Virus record (IMG/VR): IMGVR_UViG_3300046780_000147
Location: 1-35,353 of that record
From: a virus
Length of the DNA stretch: 35,353 bases
Direction: 5' to 3' (one strand)
Position 1 is the stretch's first letter; the number at the start of each line of letters is the position of its first letter. A model generated the notes under the pieces. It was given only the letters and a program-made list of their open reading frames with translations. It searched no databases and had not been told where the DNA came from. Position numbers and translations under genes: made by a program. This document shows, in pieces, positions 25,401 through 32,359 of this stretch.

Positions 25401-26483
25401 CTCGGCGACATCGCCACGGGGTCGACCATCCCGATCACGCCGGGCGACCGGCTGACGAGCTGGCTCCGGCAGGGCAGTGTGTCGGCCATGCTCGGCTGGA
25501 ACGTGGTGACCGGCCTGATCCACGTCAGCGGACTCGCGAATGGCATCGTCCGTATCGGTGCGGACCGGGTGGCCCAGGGCATGAACCAGTGGCTCCGGAG
25601 CGGTCCGGCTGGTCAGGAGCATACCTTGGCATGGATTCGGGACAAGTCCGAGTTTATGAACGAGCGGGCCGGGAACATCCAGCGGGATCTGCGCGAGGCG
25701 CTGATCCGGATACAGGCGCCGGGGGTATTCTCGGACGCGAAGGCCAGCTACTACTCGCTGATCGGGAAAGTCGTCCTGATGACCGATATCCCGATCTGGC
25801 TGGGCGCGTACCAGAAAGCCGTCGACACGCTGAAGCCGGACGACTTCTCCAGCCCCGAGGCGATGGAGCACCATGCCTCGCTGCTGGCGGACCAAGCGGT
25901 GCGCGACTCCAAGGGCGGTGGTCTGCTGGTCGACCAGGCGCGGGTCGAGCGCGGCGGGCAGGGCCAGAAGTTGTGGACGACGTTCTACACCTACGGCGCG
26001 GCGCGGTTCAACCAGAACCGGGAACTGTTGCACCGGACGGACTTCACGAGCCCCAAGTCCGCCGGCGCGTTCATGGTCGACGCCCTGATGCTGAACGTCG
26101 TCCCGATCGTGCTGATCGGTGCCCTGAAGGCGGCACTGAAGGGGCAGGCGCCGGATGAGAAGGAACTGGCGAAGGAGACCGCCGCCGCGCTGCTGGATCA
26201 GTTGATTTACGTGCGCGAACTCGTGCAGCCGATTATGACCGGCGAGTACAAGGGGCCGGCCGGGATGCGGATTATCGGGGCGACGGCGGACCTCGCCGCG
26301 CAGATCGGCCAAAAGAAAGCCGACGCCGCGTTCTGGAAGGCGCTGAACATGGAGGGCGGGCTGCTGTTCCACTACCCGGCACTGCAGGCCCAACGGTCCG
26401 CCCAGGGCGCGTATCTACTATTCTCCGGCAAGACTCAGAACCCGTTCGCCCTCATCTCGGGCGGGCCTACCAAGCCGCACTAG
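19431..26483 (+). CDS. Giant internal virion (ejection) protein with HEXXH metallopeptidase-like domain
   Basis: 2350 residues, filling the place of T7 gp16. I see: a Pro-rich head; a Gly/Ala-rich hydrophobic stretch (about 215-290); a conserved block NVFVDIGRWQTLFQ...VIPLSQYTAKV (about 500-590) of the kind found in phage large polyvalent proteins; and a variable, less GC-rich region (about 660-1100). A putative zinc metallopeptidase follows: TFLHETGHLFLEVM (His1134, Glu1135, His1138) with FARGIEAYLLEGKAPS (Glu1184 as possible third ligand). Long helices lead to a conserved C-terminal part with HWDRLLIALNAGT (near 1790), YAGGYFPIVYD, IWLGAYQKAV (near 2120) and DQARVERGGQGQ, plus a hydrophobic ALMLNVVPIVLIGALKAAL near 2215. 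No lysozyme or transglycosylase motif was found. It probably enters the host during ejection. ATG 19431 overlaps the previous stop. Confidence 0.85.
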   Translation: MADDPLQGPVFPPTPPIPTLPKPRPTFSAPRPKPTPAPDDPLQFYDTPTTKAADPAAAAVSFYDQSGNGRLSTSVDLAHTVKPDAHAEALKLADRTGLPIDFISRNIPEVQREADRRDFNADQFRRTSPALADWLQNPDHAMVSGDDHTVLQKLELQIQSIAQAWRQGTVQGDLGDEAVALRAQAARAAGGADNPLTPEQASQLAMIDQAEGYFANESQGQGALAYGVRTTAALARGLLGFARAGAVPGMVGGALAGAAAVAAGQPEAVVPAVKTGIAVGGAAGTYKYAFDQSMGSAFREFSAITDESGRPLDPQIASIASAGVGAVNAALNLVGERVLLKLVPGAEQFLNASPLGVQDAVKMALTKPTFRMALLEAGKSWLHSGTINGALGAAQELVTILGREGAEEASGGTFAPQPAGADVGRVKSGGLAGVVGGLGVGAILSTPRLAMESAAVRNANIVVDQFKALGETVKESKTAERLPSAVQDLVQHAVNTHDAPENVFVDIGRWQTLFQTAPAGAAEEAATQILGSPDQYREAVASGGDLVIPLSQYTAKVAGTPLGDRLMPEIRIRQGDLSQREAEEAAKTMESAAGPVADEAILTPAQKAAQSFQTGMEAQLRDAGASPAEAEAQAAVPTAFFRTLGERVGQNLFDRYRINVARRETIPEAQQPEQPSAAEAPRAVLPEPSPDPVGYKRNVQKYTDAELLRRYEDTHTRFESVYAISQQVGQKGMGTLKDFRQAQKFASLRQGHDSAYLIKLGDELRRRGIDPDQFLYERQQAREAVPSEFDLSPADKAAFDAASERAAIQDEAKGGTVDVARAYKRSILSPDVPFASDATVLFQRKIDPNLRVQIEQYYPEASDQAVNIILKYKGDIAAALNSLPFDDARGTGFKSDKAMLAEELDNLQYDDNGKLREPITLKSNAELLGSEPKGDADGTPAERELFQAWASLDKIDAREGRRTTKPDPAELAVARQRLLDAETNVQREKDGLPPIQTPVELPDVPGPGGPTLEEFTAQMRARLGEAGLKQGEKTLETVVGTAERGTKAVTANGTEVELAHSGMQSSAGKTVSTLDGGQMDKSAIAKIVDKNGNVLWERGQPSTAKGAIQFSGAGPIREFNISLLPTADRSTFLHETGHLFLEVMSDLADQPAVAEDMQVIRDWVGNDGTPFTEAQHEQFARGIEAYLLEGKAPSAPLRTAFARFRTWLVAIYRELRNLNVTLTPEVRSTMDRLLASEDEITAAQQAQRYEPLKQADLGATAAEYAAYRRSTDRATEAAQTGLVADLLKEERRESTAFWQAETERTRAAVASVLEADPAYQALNYLQTGALLEGASEEQKLAFLETEPVKLDRGILAHRYGETILTELPGGAKGEGKRVWVAEGGVDPDELAPHFGFESGDELVQALLEKKGKPLDGPTGEIERQTQAQMRANHPTLLGDSARLAQAAQAEVHRGEQTNVLLTELKMLGKRRGQRLPPNIDAVREQARAIVGRKSVRDLSPSSYQSAEARNAKLTEDALAKGDFAAAAEFKRKQLLNHLAYKIATDLQEKSAKSAEYLNDMGTDRVTAMLTKAGGSYLEQRDKLLERFDFARRSLKTVDRNTSLAEWIDEQKALGRQPQISADLQAEAYRTNWKNLTPDQLFDLRDAVRQIVHLARTKNLLIAEQKGREIQAAVTDMATSIMGFTKHPKTAPLGALTGKERLAANFDAFIAWHTKLGIIVRNLDGNQDNGAVFRNFLAPIEEAQNHEATRMQREGAKTDAIFKRYYTAAENTTMARFERAVVPGAEEAGMLSHWDRLLIALNAGTADNLKKLIDGSTLRLTESGVQAVINSLAKRDMEYVQAIWDQIGSYWEEIKAKQERVTGLAPEKVEPQVVHTRFGDYAGGYFPIVYDSERSPIAYGHEMAEMADVMKRTGYGNSTTARGHTINRVESAGIPLRLDPAIIYRHQMQVIHDLTHHEMLIDANRLLRHEEFRSAILANAGPKVYREMQLMLGDIATGSTIPITPGDRLTSWLRQGSVSAMLGWNVVTGLIHVSGLANGIVRIGADRVAQGMNQWLRSGPAGQEHTLAWIRDKSEFMNERAGNIQRDLREALIRIQAPGVFSDAKASYYSLIGKVVLMTDIPIWLGAYQKAVDTLKPDDFSSPEAMEHHASLLADQAVRDSKGGGLLVDQARVERGGQGQKLWTTFYTYGAARFNQNRELLHRTDFTSPKSAGAFMVDALMLNVVPIVLIGALKAALKGQAPDEKELAKETAAALLDQLIYVRELVQPIMTGEYKGPAGMRIIGATADLAAQIGQKKADAAFWKALNMEGGLLFHYPALQAQRSAQGAYLLFSGKTQNPFALISGGPTKPH

Positions 26484-26492
26484 GGGGAACGT

Positions 26493-28583
26493 ATGACCGT
26501 GACCAGCACGATCCATGAGTCGACGTTCTCGGGCAACAGTTCGGCAACGGACTTCCCGATCACGTTTCCGTTTCTGGACGACACCGACCTGATCGTCACG
26601 CTGACCGACGCGCTCGGGATCGACACCGTGCTCGCGCTGGTCACGCACTATTCGGTGACTGGCGCGGGTGACCCCAGCGGCGGCACGGTCACGATGGTCA
26701 CGGCACCGGCCACTGGCGAGACCATGACGGTGGAACGGCGGTTGCCGTTCACCCAGGAGACCGACCTGCAGAATCAGGGACCGTATTTCGCCGAGACGGT
26801 CGAGGATGCGCTGGACAAGGTGACGATGTTGACTCAGCAGCTCGTCACCCAGACGCAACTCGACGATGCGGTGGCGACGGCGGTTGCGGGCGTCGTGGCG
26901 GGCACCTTCGATCCGGTCCTGACCGATGGCACCACCGTTGCTCGCACCCTGCAGGTCCGGTTCGGCGATACGCTGCACTCCCGCGACTTCACGGGCACAG
27001 CCTATGGCGACGACATCGCGGACGCGACCACGAGGATGCAGGCGTGGCTGGATGCGATTCCGGTCGGCGGGATCGGCGTGCTCGACCCTTGCGACGTGGC
27101 CTACCGGATCTCTCTGGCTCTGACACGTACCCACCCCTGCACCCTGTACATGCACGGGTCGGTGATCCATCAGGTGACCACGAACCAGCGCGGGATGTAC
27201 CTGACCAGCGGCGGGATTCACCTGTTCGGGGCCGATGTGCGCGGCCCCCAGTACGCGATCGCCCGCTCGACCGAGGACGGCATCTACTTCTTCGGGGCGG
27301 ACTCGTCGCACTACCTCGAGGACGTGGTGCTGCGGGACTGCAAGGTGTCCAGTTGGGGGCGTGCTGGCATCAGCCTGAAATATGTCAGCGACTTCGCGGT
27401 CGACAACTGCAAGGCCCAGAATATCGCGGTCCTGGGGATCACCTCGTCGTCGTCCAAGAAGGGCAAGATCGTCCACAACCATGTGGACACTGTGGGGAGT
27501 GGCGTCGACACCTACGGCATCGCCATGACCCGATTCAACAGCGATAGCCTCGTGACGGAACCGCGGAGCGAGGACATCGAGTGCGCGCATAACCTTGTGG
27601 AGAACGTCCCCTTCTGGGAAGGCATCGACACCCACGGTGGCAAGAAGCTCAGCATCGACAACAATGTCATCAAGGGCTGCAAGGTCGGTATCGCCTTGGT
27701 GAATGCCCGCAACCTGGCAGGCGTCGACACCTTCGCCTCCTTGGACTGCTCGGTCAGCCGCAACAAGATTGACTCGCTGGTCTCGGATGGGTCCAAGAGC
27801 CACGGCATCATCATGGCTGGTGTGGACACCGCCGGTGTGGGCACGGCCACCGAGTATGCCACGGGCGGCATCATCGGCAATATCATTCGGGGCCACGGAG
27901 ACCAGTCCAGCAATCTCAGCGGCGGCATTGTGGCCTACGATACACTGGGGCTCGTCGTCCAAGGCAACCTGATTATCGAGCCTGGCTTCGCGGGCGTCAC
28001 CCTGTACCACGACAACAAGGGCGCCGAGGTTATCGGCAATACTGTCATCGACCCGTGGTCCTCTGTGGTCACCATCCCGCAGGCGGTGGCGGTGCGGGCG
28101 GGGTACAACACCGCCCAGATCGCGTACAACACCCTGGAGCATGACACGAAGACGGCCACGTACCTGAACGTCCACGGCTCGCGGATCGACAGTGATAGCA
28201 CGTCCGTCATCGACTTCGGCCCGAACAATTTCGCTATCGCAGGGACGGCCCCGTACCATCTCAGCAGTTCCGCGATCGTGACGGTCATCGAGAAGAAGTC
28301 GGTCGGGGCTGACCGCGGGAATAACGCAGCCACCCTAGTCCCGAGCGTGGACGCCTCGACCCAGCGGTGGGCGACGGCGATCACGGCGGATCGGGCGGTG
28401 GCCCTGCCGACCACGAACGCCTATCTCGGGGCGAAGTTCCGCATCGTCCGCACGGCAGCGGCAACGGGAGCGTTCAACCTGAACGTCGGCACGGGGCCGC
28501 TCAAGGCGCTGGCACCTGGAACATGGTGCGAGGTGGAGTTTGATGGATCGGCCTGGCTACTCACTCAATACGGCGCACTCTAA
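26493..28583 (+). CDS. Tail spike/fibre with T7-fibre-like head and parallel beta-helix body
   Basis: 696 residues, preceded by AGGGGGA six bases from ATG 26493. Residues 1-120 match the virion-attachment head of podovirus tail fibres (TDFPITFPFLDDTDLIVTLTDA, HYSVTGAGDPSGGTVTM, RRLPFTQETDLQNQGPYF, EDALDKVTMLTQQL). Residues 190-570 are beta-helix coils (LEDVVLRDCKVSS, FAVDNCKAQNIAV, LSIDNNVIKGCKVGIAL, GGIIGNIIRGHG, LVVQGNLII, AEVIGNTVI). The last 90 residues form a distinct C-terminal module with STQRWATAITADRAV and FRIVRTAAATGAFNLNVG, known from many phage fibres. It is the main candidate for receptor recognition, and possibly for polysaccharide cleavage. Confidence 0.88.
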   Translation: MTVTSTIHESTFSGNSSATDFPITFPFLDDTDLIVTLTDALGIDTVLALVTHYSVTGAGDPSGGTVTMVTAPATGETMTVERRLPFTQETDLQNQGPYFAETVEDALDKVTMLTQQLVTQTQLDDAVATAVAGVVAGTFDPVLTDGTTVARTLQVRFGDTLHSRDFTGTAYGDDIADATTRMQAWLDAIPVGGIGVLDPCDVAYRISLALTRTHPCTLYMHGSVIHQVTTNQRGMYLTSGGIHLFGADVRGPQYAIARSTEDGIYFFGADSSHYLEDVVLRDCKVSSWGRAGISLKYVSDFAVDNCKAQNIAVLGITSSSSKKGKIVHNHVDTVGSGVDTYGIAMTRFNSDSLVTEPRSEDIECAHNLVENVPFWEGIDTHGGKKLSIDNNVIKGCKVGIALVNARNLAGVDTFASLDCSVSRNKIDSLVSDGSKSHGIIMAGVDTAGVGTATEYATGGIIGNIIRGHGDQSSNLSGGIVAYDTLGLVVQGNLIIEPGFAGVTLYHDNKGAEVIGNTVIDPWSSVVTIPQAVAVRAGYNTAQIAYNTLEHDTKTATYLNVHGSRIDSDSTSVIDFGPNNFAIAGTAPYHLSSSAIVTVIEKKSVGADRGNNAATLVPSVDASTQRWATAITADRAVALPTTNAYLGAKFRIVRTAAATGAFNLNVGTGPLKALAPGTWCEVEFDGSAWLLTQYGAL

Positions 28584-28597
28584 CCTAGGATACGCAC

Positions 28598-28894
28598 ATG
28601 CCACTCTTCCCTCCTGAGACCGACCCGATCGACAAGGTGTTCGGCGTGCTGCCCCAGACGCTGCTGTCGGGTGCTTCGATCGTGCTGGACGCCCGCGGCG
28701 GGGCGACGCTCACCGTAATCGCGGGCGCTGGCTGCACCGTGACCGTCTCGCGCGTGGACACAGCGGGGGCCGTCGCGAATACCACGATCGGCGACTACAC
28801 CGTCGCGGCCTCGACCATCAACCAGACTCCGGTGGACTGGGCGTACTACCGTCTCACGGCGGCGGGCGGGAACTGCCGGTACTGCATCGTGTAG
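28598..28894 (+). CDS. Small protein at the end of the late operon
   Basis: 98 residues with AGGA about ten bases before ATG 28598. It starts MPLFPPETDPIDKVFGV and is beta-rich afterwards (SIVLDARGGATLTVIAGAGCTVTVSRVD, ending YYRLTAAGGNCRYCIV). It looks like a small accessory subunit, perhaps a fibre tip or fibre chaperone, because it directly follows the spike. I recognise no family. It is the last rightward gene before the converging block. Confidence 0.65.
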   Translation: MPLFPPETDPIDKVFGVLPQTLLSGASIVLDARGGATLTVIAGAGCTVTVSRVDTAGAVANTTIGDYTVAASTINQTPVDWAYYRLTAAGGNCRYCIV

Positions 28895-28900
28895 GGAGGA

Positions 28901-28955
28901 ACCCCCGGTCGGTTGTCCGCGAGCCCTCCCTGCGTGGGAGTCTCCGGCCGGGGGT
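28901..28955. terminator. Two-stem hairpin between converging genes (putative bidirectional terminator)
   Basis: CCCCCGGTCGG (28902-28912) pairs with CCGGCCGGGGG (28944-28954) with one G-T pair, extended by an A-T at 28901/28955. Inside the loop CTCCC (28926-28930) and GGGAG (28936-28940) form a second stem. It sits exactly in the 72-base gap between the last late gene and the leftward genes, where a terminator for both directions is expected. There is no T-run on either side, so the mechanism is uncertain. Confidence 0.6.
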
Positions 28956-28966
28956 AAGCGCAGCGG

Positions 28967-29902
28967 TCAGACGACGCCGGGGTCTCCATCCTCGGGCGGT
29001 GGGGGTACCGGCGCCGGTGGCGCCTGTGGGGCAGGGGCATCCTGCGGAGCGGACTGCGGGGTGGGCTGTACGGTCGCCGTGCGCCGGAGAGACCCGAACG
29101 GCTTGCCAGTCGACGGGTCGATGTCGCTCGGCACCGGCACCCGCTCGTTTCGCTTGCGAAGTTCCTCCTTCGTGTCGTGGATCTCCTGGCCGAGCTGAGT
29201 CCCCAGCGCCTTGCTGGCTTCGTCCAGTGCGTTCTCCTTCGCCTCGAACGCTGGGATGTGGGTCACGATCTGGCGCATCGCCCGACGGGTGGCGCGGGTC
29301 ACGCTGGTCTTGACCGGCTCCGTGTCACCGACGGGGTCCGGCTTCCCCGGCTTCCGGCCCGGCCCCTTCCAGCCGCACTCCGCAAACCCGATGGTTTCCT
29401 CGGACAGCGTGTGCAGCTTGATCCGGAAGATGCAGATGGCGACCGACTCATCGCGGAGCCCGTACTTGATCCGCTCGTCCAGCCGCCGACCGATCTCCAG
29501 CGTCGCGGCTTGCGTGTTCAAGGTGGTCAGCCGCTCGTCGACATGCACGTAGTCGGCCACGGCGTAGTCGATCAACTCAAGGTCCACCATCTCCGCCAGC
29601 TTCCGGAGGTAGTAGTTCGCGTTCCGGTAGATGTTGCCGCCGAGGATGTCGACCTCGGTTGCGACATCCACGTCCCACGCCTTGCCCCAGGTGATCAGGG
29701 CGCGGACACTGGCCTCGGACAGATTCTTGCCCCACTCCTTCGCCTGCACCACGAGGACGGTCGCGGCGGTCTCGGACTTCCGGAGTTCGGTTTCCTGCAG
29801 CACGGCCGCCAGCATTTCGGGCGGCAACTTGCCGACCGCGAGCGAGCGGAGGGTTTCCGGCTTGGGGGCCGCCGTGGCGGCTGCTGGGGTAGGAGCGGTC
29901 AT
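28967..29902 (-). CDS. Putative recombination/ssDNA-annealing-type protein
   Basis: 311 residues, leftward. After a Pro/Ala head, residues 20-130 are helical with ALITWGKAWDVDVATEVDILGGNIYRNANYYLRKLAEMV. This recalls the region of RecT/Bet-like proteins in which a target is selected by G-x-x-Y/N motifs. Residues 205-225 carry KTSVTRATRRAMRQIV, like the T-A-x-x-RALR helix common to phage annealing proteins. The C-terminal 50 residues are Pro-rich and disordered. Pairing with a small partner gene in a leftward early operon also fits a recombination cassette. This is a pattern-level guess; a different nucleic-acid-binding role is possible. A GAGGAGGAG ribosome binding site precedes the ATG. Confidence 0.45.
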   Translation of the reverse strand: MTAPTPAAATAAPKPETLRSLAVGKLPPEMLAAVLQETELRKSETAATVLVVQAKEWGKNLSEASVRALITWGKAWDVDVATEVDILGGNIYRNANYYLRKLAEMVDLELIDYAVADYVHVDERLTTLNTQAATLEIGRRLDERIKYGLRDESVAICIFRIKLHTLSEETIGFAECGWKGPGRKPGKPDPVGDTEPVKTSVTRATRRAMRQIVTHIPAFEAKENALDEASKALGTQLGQEIHDTKEELRKRNERVPVPSDIDPSTGKPFGSLRRTATVQPTPQSAPQDAPAPQAPPAPVPPPPEDGDPGVV

Positions 29903-30417
29903 CAGAAGGGCTCCTCCTCGGTGGTGGTGGCCGGAGCCGCAACCGGAGCCGGAGCGGCGACAGGTGCCGTCACCTCAGCCACCGCGACCGCCTTGCTCAG
30001 ATCCTTCGCCAGCGTGATCGTGATGGTCGGTGTCTTCTTGACGAACGGCAGGTCAGTATTCTTGGCGATCACCTCGAACGCCTTGGCGTCGAGGATGAGG
30101 CCGACGCCGGTCTGCTTGGCCCACGCGAACGCCTCCTTCACGTCGTAGTCCATGTCGACGCCCTTCCGGGCGCCGACGCCAGCGGGCAGTGCAGATGTGA
30201 CGCCGTTGTGGGCGTCGACGTGCTCCTTGGCCGACTTCCGCAGTGCGGCCTCAGCGGTCTCGAGGACGATCCTGGCGTCCGAGTCTTCCTGATAGAGCGC
30301 CGCATGGTCCTGCTTGAACTGCTCCTGCTTCGCCATGAGCGTGAGTTTCGCGATCGCGGCGCGGCTCCGCGCCTCGCTCACGATCCGTACCATGTCCTGC
30401 AACAGCGGGTCCGGCAT
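29902..30417 (-). CDS. Hypothetical protein of the leftward early operon
   Basis: 171 residues, first gene leftward of the divergent control region, with AAGGAGG seven bases before its ATG. The first 85 residues are helical and charged (LYQEDSDARIVLETAEAALRKSAKEH). Then come MDYDVKEAFAWAKQTG and LILDAKAFEVIAKNTDLPFV, followed by strands TITITLAKDL and an Ala/Pro/Val tail ending EEEPF. The same layout (YD---A--WA, LD---FE) occurs in small phage proteins near recombination genes. The acidic tip could interact with partner proteins. Function is unknown. Its stop overlaps the next leftward start by one base. Confidence 0.7.
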   Translation of the reverse strand: MPDPLLQDMVRIVSEARSRAAIAKLTLMAKQEQFKQDHAALYQEDSDARIVLETAEAALRKSAKEHVDAHNGVTSALPAGVGARKGVDMDYDVKEAFAWAKQTGVGLILDAKAFEVIAKNTDLPFVKKTPTITITLAKDLSKAVAVAEVTAPVAAPAPVAAPATTTEEEPF

Positions 30418-30451
30418 ACGGGTTCCTCCTTCGGGGTATGTCCTGCGGGTA

Positions 30452-30465
30452 TTGCAGTGTAGTAA
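30452..30465. promoter_or_regulatory. Candidate operator 1 (14-bp dyad)
   Basis: TTGCA-GTGT-AGTAA is an imperfect dyad with half-sites TTGCA and TTACT (opposite strand). It is part of a 17-base word (30451-30467) that matches the word at 30497-30513 at 14 of 17 positions, 46 bases apart. It overlaps the -10 of the leftward promoter and lies next to the Cro-like gene. Confidence 0.5.
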
Positions 30466-30484
30466 CGTGAGCGGGTTTCCGCAA
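30456..30484 (-). promoter_or_regulatory. Leftward early promoter
   Basis: On the minus strand TTGCGG (complement of 30479-30484), 17 bases, then TACACT (complement of 30456-30461). The start would lie near 30449, about 30 bases before the leftward ATG with its strong ribosome binding site. The 14-bp dyad at 30452-30465 covers the -10 box. Confidence 0.45.
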
Positions 30485-30497
30485 GCCCCCTCGGCTA

Positions 30498-30511
30498 TTG
30501 CGTTGTGGTAA
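30498..30511. promoter_or_regulatory. Candidate operator 2 (14-bp dyad)
   Basis: TTGCG-TTGT-GGTAA has half-sites TTGCG and TTACC (opposite strand). Its left half is the -35 box of the rightward promoter, so a bound protein would block it. This would allow autoregulation of the gene at 30532. Confidence 0.5.
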
Positions 30512-30526
30512 CGGGGTTCCTATCTT
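30498..30526 (+). promoter_or_regulatory. TTGCG-class rightward promoter
   Basis: TTGCGT (30498-30503), 17 bases, TATCTT (30521-30526), then only five bases before ATG 30532. There is no Shine-Dalgarno sequence, so the message is probably leaderless. The box and spacing match the promoters at 324 and 35030. Confidence 0.55.
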
Positions 30527-30531
30527 GCGCC

Positions 30532-30825
30532 ATGACCACTATGGCTCCCCCCGATGCGAAGTGGCTGACGCCGGCCGAACTGGTGTTCGCCCGATTCGAT
30601 GGGTATTACCGGCTCGCCAAGTTACTCCACGTCGCGCACACAACGACCTGGCGCTGGGGCCAGCCGGTCCCGACGAAGCGTCGGAAGGGGCAGCGGTGGT
30701 CGCCGGCCTCGCGGCGCGCCCAGGGTCAGATCCCCGCGCAGTACCAGTCCCGCATCCTGGCGCTCGCCAAGGAACACCGCGTCAAGCTCACGCCACAGGA
30801 ACTGATTGAAGGCGGGCTGGCATGA
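30532..30825 (+). CDS. Cro-like helix-turn-helix regulator
   Basis: 97 residues from ATG 30532 (alternative ATG 30541). A helix-turn-helix is visible at about residues 20-45: FDGYYRLAKLLHVAHTTTWRWG, with the second helix THR/TRP-rich as in Cro/CI-type proteins. Then comes IPAQYQSRILALAKEHRVKLTPQELIEGG, the typical C-terminal part of small Cro-like proteins in which a bound repressor gene family reads GxIPxxYxxxILxxAxxxGxxLxxxxLIxG. It heads the rightward operon and faces two candidate operators, so it probably controls the divergent promoters. No CI-like partner with a protease domain is seen. Overlap with the next start suggests coupling. Confidence 0.75.
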   Translation: MTTMAPPDAKWLTPAELVFARFDGYYRLAKLLHVAHTTTWRWGQPVPTKRRKGQRWSPASRRAQGQIPAQYQSRILALAKEHRVKLTPQELIEGGLA

Positions 30826-30971
30826 GGCGTGGCCTGCCGGTGCGACCCTGGGTGCTCCCCCGCGGATTCTCTACGACCGCTGAGGAGCGGTGGAAGAAGT
30901 CCGCCTATCATAACCCCGGCCGGCGCCAGTTGCGGTACGCTGTCATGGCGCGTTGGGTCCGGGTGCGGTGA
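30822..30971 (+). CDS. Very small basic Trp/Arg-rich protein
   Basis: 49 residues, ATG 30822 overlapping the upstream stop (ATGA), and ending inside the helicase start (GTGA). The sequence is strongly basic: MRRGLPVRPWVLPRGF, then EERWKKSAYHNPGRRQLRY and a Trp/Arg tail. Tight coupling on both sides is the main reason to believe it. It could bind nucleic acid or the helicase. No family is recognised. Confidence 0.5.
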   Translation: MRRGLPVRPWVLPRGFSTTAEERWKKSAYHNPGRRQLRYAVMARWVRVR

Positions 30972-32359
30972 CGCCGCCAGTTCTCCGTCCCTACCAGAAC
31001 GATCTGGTGGGCCGCATCCGTACCCAGTATAAGAGCTATCGGTCGGTGCTGACGGTGGCGCCCACGGGGTCCGGCAAGACGGTCATCTTCTCCTACATCT
31101 CTCACCATGCCGCGCTCCGTAACGGCCGCGTCCTGATCCTGGCCCACCGCGCCGAATTGATCGACCAGATTTCTGCCTCACTTACCGCGTTCGGCACCTC
31201 GCACGGGATCGTGGCGGCTGGCTATCCCGAGCATTTCGAGCGGGCAGTGCAGGTCGGCTCCGTGTTCACCGTCGTCAAGCGGTTGCACCGACTCGGGAAG
31301 TTCACGCTGATCGTGGTGGACGAAGCGCACCATGCGGTCGGGAAGACAACTTGGGGCAAGGTGCTGGCGTACTTCTCGGCGGCGAAGGTGTTGGGTGTCA
31401 CGGCCACGCCGGTCCGACTCTCAGGTGAGGGCCTGATCGAATGTTTCGAGACGATGATCCTCGGCCCGACCGTGCTGGATCTCGTGCGACTGGGGGCCTT
31501 GTGTCCTGTGCGCGTCTTCGCGCCTCCGACAATCCAGACGGACGGCCTGCACACTCGGATGGGTGACTTCGTCAAGTCGGAACTCACGGCGGTAACCGAC
31601 ACCGCGACCGTGACCGGGGATGCCGTCGCCCACTACCAGCGCCATGCGGACGGCAAGGCGGCGGTCGCGTTCTGTGTCTCCGTGGCTCATGCCGAGCATG
31701 TCGCGACACAGTTCAAGGCGGCGGGGATCCGGGCCTACAGCGTCGACGGTACGCTGGACCGACTCGTGCGCCGTCAGATCATAGCGGCGTTCATGCGCCG
31801 CGAGATTCAGGTGCTCACTTCCTGCGACCTCGTGAGCGAAGGGTTCGATGTGCCGCACTGCGAAGTCGGCATCTCACTCCGGCCCACCCAGTCCGAGGGC
31901 CTGTGGCTTCAGCAGTGCGGGCGCATCCTGCGGCCGGCGCCTGGCAAGACCGAGGCGCTGATCCTCGACCACGCCGGGAACACGATGCGCCACGGGTTTC
32001 CCGACGAGGTGCGCGAGTGGTCGCTCGAGGGACGGCCGGACGGGAAGAAGGCGGCTGACGGCAACCGCGGTGTCCGCGTCTGTCCGAAGTGTTTCGGCGC
32101 CATGCGCGGCGGGACGCCGGTCTGCACCTACTGTCAGCATGTGTTCGTGGCCCAGCCCCGCGAAGTGAAGCAAGCCGAGGGCGAGTTGGTCGAGTTGGAT
32201 CGCGTGCAGGTCCAAGAGCAGCGGCGCCGGGAGCAGGGGCAGGCGCGGACCCGTGACGACCTGATCCAGCTCGCCCGCCAGCGGGGGTATGCGCGGCCGG
32301 ATACCTGGGCCGACGCGATCATACGGCACCGCGAGCGGAAGATGGCGGGGGCAGCGTGA
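30968..32359 (+). CDS. SF2 DEAH-box helicase with zinc-binding C-terminal motif
   Basis: 463 residues from GTG 30968. The helicase motifs are complete: Q-motif-like LRPYQ, Walker A APTGSGKT (residues 31-38, Lys37), DEAH (118-121), TATP motif III, and motif VI QQCGRILRP (315-323). After the helicase core lies a four-cysteine knuckle CPKC...CTYC (Cys372, 375, 386, 389) and a Gln/Arg-rich helical tail. This is the architecture of phage and RadD/YejH-type DNA helicases that unwind branched DNA. Coupling to a nuclease gene suggests joint action in replication or recombination. The upstream and downstream genes overlap it by four bases each. Confidence 0.9.
   Translation: MTPPVLRPYQNDLVGRIRTQYKSYRSVLTVAPTGSGKTVIFSYISHHAALRNGRVLILAHRAELIDQISASLTAFGTSHGIVAAGYPEHFERAVQVGSVFTVVKRLHRLGKFTLIVVDEAHHAVGKTTWGKVLAYFSAAKVLGVTATPVRLSGEGLIECFETMILGPTVLDLVRLGALCPVRVFAPPTIQTDGLHTRMGDFVKSELTAVTDTATVTGDAVAHYQRHADGKAAVAFCVSVAHAEHVATQFKAAGIRAYSVDGTLDRLVRRQIIAAFMRREIQVLTSCDLVSEGFDVPHCEVGISLRPTQSEGLWLQQCGRILRPAPGKTEALILDHAGNTMRHGFPDEVREWSLEGRPDGKKAADGNRGVRVCPKCFGAMRGGTPVCTYCQHVFVAQPREVKQAEGELVELDRVQVQEQRRREQGQARTRDDLIQLARQRGYARPDTWADAIIRHRERKMAGAA

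Noticed and set aside
24504-28259. Minus-strand frames of over 600 codons opposite the giant protein and tail spike
   Set aside because: Low-complexity Arg/Val/His-rich translations with no starts supported by ribosome binding sites; they mirror recognised genes.
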